A DNA stretch of 64,000 nucleotides from NCBI RefSeq assembly GCF_000374305.1, contig NZ_KB894095.1, positions 496,001-560,000 of the forward strand. Direction: 5' to 3'. The stretch's first letter is position 1; each line of letters begins with the position of its first letter. The position numbers and the translations under genes are program-made. Below, in pieces: positions 61,417-64,000 of the stretch. The DNA comes from Actinomadura flavalba DSM 45200. GTDB taxonomy: Bacteria; Actinomycetota; Actinomycetes; Streptosporangiales; Streptosporangiaceae. The notes under the pieces were generated by a model that worked only from the letters and a program-made list of their open reading frames with translations, ran no database searches and was not told where the DNA came from.

Positions 61417-62202
61417 GTGGGCCGACCGGCGACGAGCACCCGGGAGGCGGGCTCCGCGCTCGCCCCGCACCTGCGGCGGCTGCTGGCCTTCACCGAACCC
61501 GGCGCGGGCGACGTGTGCCTCGACGTCGCCGCCGGGCCGGGGCCGCTCCCGGGGGCGCTCGCGCCGTACGTCCGGCAGGTCGTCTCGGTGGACGCCGCCG
61601 ACGCGCCGCCGGGCGGCCGGACCGCGACCGTCGAGTTCCCCACCGGGCCGGTCCGCATCAAGGACGGGACCGTTCCCACCGTGCCGCCGCGCCCGGCGGT
61701 CGGCGCCCCCGACCCGGTCGCCGTCCACGCCGACGCGACCGACCTGCCCTACGAGGACGGCGCGTTCTCCCTCGTCACGGCCCGGTTCGCGCTGTTCGCG
61801 CTGGGCGACCCGGCGCGGGTGCTGCGCGAGCTGCTGCGGGTGTGCCGCCGCGACGGGCGCCTGGTGCTGGCCGAGCTGATCCGCGGCGACCTCGGGGAGA
61901 CGGCGCGCGGCGGGCTGGCCGGGCACCGCGCGGGCGTCCGGTCCGGCGTTCCGTCGCTGGCGGCCCTGACCGACCTCATCGCGGCGGCGGGCGGCGACGT
62001 CCGCCGTCTGGACGCCTTCACCGTCGAACGTCCCGCCGAGCCCTGGCTGGCGTCCCTCGACGAGCCCACCGCCGACACGCTGCGCCTCGCGCTCATCGCG
62101 GAGGTCGACGGCGGCCCCCGCACCGGCGCCCGTCCCCGCGTCATCGGCGGCGAACTCTGGTTCACCCAGTCGTGGGTCCACGTCTCGGCCCGCCCGGCCT
62201 AG
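61417..62202 (+). CDS. Class I SAM-dependent methyltransferase
   Basis: 261 residues from GTG 61417 (GAGGGAGA upstream). SAM motif L-D-V-A-A-G-P-G-P-L-P-G-A-L, D-A-A-D, and the later D-L-P-Y-E-D-G-A-F-S-L-V-T-A-R-F-A-L-F element of UbiE/Methyltransf_11 types. Substrate unknown. Shares a CTAG stop with the convergent MerR gene. Confidence 0.83.
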   Translation: MGRPATSTREAGSALAPHLRRLLAFTEPGAGDVCLDVAAGPGPLPGALAPYVRQVVSVDAADAPPGGRTATVEFPTGPVRIKDGTVPTVPPRPAVGAPDPVAVHADATDLPYEDGAFSLVTARFALFALGDPARVLRELLRVCRRDGRLVLAELIRGDLGETARGGLAGHRAGVRSGVPSLAALTDLIAAAGGDVRRLDAFTVERPAEPWLASLDEPTADTLRLALIAEVDGGPRTGARPRVIGGELWFTQSWVHVSARPA

Positions 62203-62564
62203 CGCGCGCCGGTGCGGACCTCGGCGAGATACTCGTCGATGGCGTCGCGGTTGCGGGTGAGGACGGTGATGCGGGTGCTCATGCGGTCGCGTTCGCGTTC
62301 CAGGGTGGCGAGCATCTCGGGGGTCGCGTCGGGGAAGTGGATGGCGCGGGGTTTGTCCAGGCAGGGCAGGATCTGCTTGATGAGCCGGGTGGGGAGGCCG
62401 ACGTCGAGGAGGCCGCGGATCTGGATCACGCGGTCGACGAGGGCGGGGTCGTACTCGCGGTAGCCGTTGGCCGCGCGCGACGGGTTGATGAGGCCCTGCT
62501 CCTCGTAGTAGCGCAGCAGCCTGCGGGCCGTTCCGGTGCGTTCCGACAGCTCTCCGATGCGCAT
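62199..62564 (-). CDS. MerR-family transcriptional regulator
   Basis: 121 residues from ATG 62564. N-terminal MerR HTH with R-I-G-E-L-S-E-R-T-G-T-A-R-R-L-L-R-Y-Y-E-E-Q-G-L, then a dimerising helix; no metal-binding Cys set, so likely a drug or stress sensor. AAGGGGG is the ribosome site. The divergent MFS gene is its probable target. Confidence 0.88.
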   Translation of the reverse strand: MRIGELSERTGTARRLLRYYEEQGLINPSRAANGYREYDPALVDRVIQIRGLLDVGLPTRLIKQILPCLDKPRAIHFPDATPEMLATLERERDRMSTRITVLTRNRDAIDEYLAEVRTGAR

Positions 62565-62577
62565 GGGCCCCCTTCGC

Positions 62578-62610
62578 TTGACCTTCACATCAATGTGAGG
62601 GTTTGAGCAT
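62578..62610 (+). promoter_or_regulatory. MerR-type promoter of the MFS gene
   Basis: TTGACC (62578-62583), an almost perfect dyad CCTTCACAT-CA-ATGTGAGGG (62582-62601) and a weak -10 region (TTGAGC or GAGCAT). Long spacing with a dyad between the boxes is the MerR activation layout. The transcript would start almost at ATG 62618. Confidence 0.55.
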
Positions 62611-62617
62611 AGGCCGC

Positions 62618-63805
62618 ATGTCTGCGAACACCCTAACCGCCACCCGTTCGGACCGGCTGCCGCTCCCCGCCCTGCTCGCGCTGGCGACGGCCGTCTTCGT
62701 CACCAGCCTCACCGAGACGCTGCCCGCCGGGGTGCTGCCCGCGATGAGCGCGGGCCTCGGCGTCACCGAGTCCGCCGCCGGGCAGACCGTGACGATCTAC
62801 GCGCTCGGCACCGTCCTGACCGCGCTCCCCCTCGCCGCCGCCACCGCCGCCTGGCGCCGCAAGCGGGTGCTGCTGACGGCCATGACCGGCTTCGCCGTCG
62901 CGAACACCGTCACGGCCCTGTCGGCGCACTACGTCCTGACGATGACGGCGCGGGCGCTGGCCGGGGTCGCGGCCGGGCTCGCCTGGGCGCTGCTCGCCGG
63001 ATACGCGCGCCGGATGGTCCCGGCGCACTTGCAGGGACGGGCCGTCGCGCTCGTCATGACGGGCATTCCGGTCGCGCTGGCGCTGGGCGTGCCCGCCGGG
63101 ACGTTCCTCGGCAGGCTGCTCGGCTGGCGCGTCGCGTTCGGCGCCATGACCGTGCTCGCCGTGCTGCTCATCGCGTGGATCGCGGCGCTCGTCCCCGACC
63201 AGCCGGGGCAGCGGGCCGGGACGCGCCCGCCGCTGCTCGGCGCGCTGCGGGTGCCCGGCGTCGCGGCCGTGCTGACCGTGACGCTGGTGTTCGTCCTCGC
63301 GCACACGATCCTCTACACCTACGTCGCCACGTTCCTCGACCACGCTGGGATGGGCGGCTCCACCGGCGCCGTGCTGCTCGTGTTCGGCGCCGCGTCGCTG
63401 CTGAGCATCTGGTTCGTCGGCGCGCACATCGACCGGCGGCTGCGGACGCTGACCATCGTGAGCGTGCTGCTGTTCGCGGTCGCGGCGACGCTGCTGGCGG
63501 CGACGTCGGGCGATCCGGCCGTCGTCTACGCGGCGGTGACGCTGTGGGGCCTCGGCTGGGGCGGCGCGCCGACGCTGCTCCAGACGGCCGTCAACGACGC
63601 GGGCGGCGACCAGGCCGACGCGGCGCAGGCGATGCTCGTCACCCTGTGGAACCTGGCGATGGCCGCCGGGGGCGTCACCGGCGGCCTCCTGCTGGACGCG
63701 GCGGGCCCGGCGTCGTTCCCGTGGGCCGTCCTCGCGCTCCTCGCGCCGGTCGCGGCCCTGGTCGCGGCCTCCCGCACCCACGGCTTCCCACCCGCCCGAC
63801 GCTGA
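62618..63805 (+). CDS. MFS transporter (DHA1 type)
   Basis: 395 residues with about twelve membrane segments and R-x-x-G-R-A-V-A-L after segment 4. DHA1 exporters pump small lipophilic compounds or sugars. Likely activated by the divergent MerR protein. No family-defining drug motif allows the substrate to be named. Confidence 0.85.
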   Translation: MSANTLTATRSDRLPLPALLALATAVFVTSLTETLPAGVLPAMSAGLGVTESAAGQTVTIYALGTVLTALPLAAATAAWRRKRVLLTAMTGFAVANTVTALSAHYVLTMTARALAGVAAGLAWALLAGYARRMVPAHLQGRAVALVMTGIPVALALGVPAGTFLGRLLGWRVAFGAMTVLAVLLIAWIAALVPDQPGQRAGTRPPLLGALRVPGVAAVLTVTLVFVLAHTILYTYVATFLDHAGMGGSTGAVLLVFGAASLLSIWFVGAHIDRRLRTLTIVSVLLFAVAATLLAATSGDPAVVYAAVTLWGLGWGGAPTLLQTAVNDAGGDQADAAQAMLVTLWNLAMAAGGVTGGLLLDAAGPASFPWAVLALLAPVAALVAASRTHGFPPARR

Positions 63806-63840
63806 ACCCGCTCGCGGGCGGCGGCACGCTCCGCGCGGGG

Positions 63841-64000
63841 TCACTCCGCGACGCGGGCGAGGAAGGTGGTCAGGTTGGTGCGGGTGCGGGCGATCTTCTC
63901 GTCGGTGGTGAGGGTTTCGGTGAGTTCGGTGCCCACCGCCTTCTTGTGGCCTCGGATGTAGAGGGAGCAGGCCAGGTCGGTGCAGAAGTACTGGCCGACG
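63841..64000 (-). CDS. FBP-domain (EF-G binding, treble-clef) protein, 3' end
   Basis: Only 53 codons of the C terminus are in the window. G-Q-Y-F-C-T-D-L-A-C-S-L-Y-I-R-G-H-K matches the treble-clef zinc motif of the FBP (FusB/EF-G-binding) family, which binds elongation factor G and can relieve fusidic acid. The zinc Cys pair is visible; the rest lies outside. Confidence 0.72.
   Translation of the reverse strand, partial: VGQYFCTDLACSLYIRGHKKAVGTELTETLTTDEKIARTRTNLTTFLARVAE

Overview
The window is GC-rich actinomycete chromosome. Evidence includes GTG and TTG starts, four-base stop/start overlaps, leaderless TANNNT promoters, F420-dependent (LLM) oxidoreductases, a CtpE-type P-ATPase, a subtilisin-inhibitor (SSI) family gene, ANTAR and SpoIIE regulators, and XRE/DUF5753-DUF397 regulator sets. 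The mix fits a morphologically complex actinomycete such as Streptosporangiales/Thermomonosporaceae; the genus cannot be fixed from sequence alone. I saw no rRNA, tRNA, CRISPR array, insertion sequence or prophage.

Layout. 1-5.7 kb: the end of an SSI-type protease inhibitor, then stress signalling (CBS protein, ANTAR regulator, PAS-GAF-SpoIIE phosphatase, DUF6328 membrane protein), two of these behind sigma-B-like promoters, then proS. 5.8-9.0 kb: ABC-F ATPase, CYP152 peroxygenase, DUF2945. 9.0-11.6 kb: two paralogous two-cysteine peptides and an M50 membrane metalloprotease, a compact RiPP/bacteriocin-like locus. 11.65-17.1 kb: a coupled glycan operon (epimerase, a 22-residue repeat protein, glycosyltransferase, two unknowns, two glycosyltransferases). 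17-21.3 kb, minus strand: YceI, VanW, LLM oxidoreductase, DUF6158, PAP2-lipid kinase. 21.4-27 kb: TagGH-like polysaccharide exporter, YbhB, purC, a possible toxin-antitoxin pair, KamA-like radical SAM enzyme. 27-35 kb: a small membrane/hydrolase/lipoprotein operon, plsX, ctpE, argS.

35.1-43 kb is an accessory regulatory island: anti-sigma-type ATPase, HTH protein, two XRE/DUF5753 regulators, tandem DUF397 genes, two DUF6879 genes and a decayed third XRE gene. Inside it a 36-codon Asp/Lys-rich peptide gene abuts two PIMT-like methyltransferases. This resembles the minimal layout of the imiditide (aspartimide) RiPP family and is the best candidate for an overlooked system here.

43-64 kb: HSL-family hydrolase, LLM oxidoreductase, DUF2630, a histone-H1-like repeat protein, a deoC-ALDH-ALDH operon whose third member looks like a pseudoenzyme, a second SpoIIE phosphatase, a VapBC-like pair with a clear operator, a LuxR-family (LAL) regulator, methyltransferase, IclR regulator, thiolase, an EmrB-type exporter fused to a winged helix, a MerR/MFS divergent pair, and the end of an FBP-domain gene. 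Convergent pairs are often separated by long perfect hairpins or share a CTAG stop.
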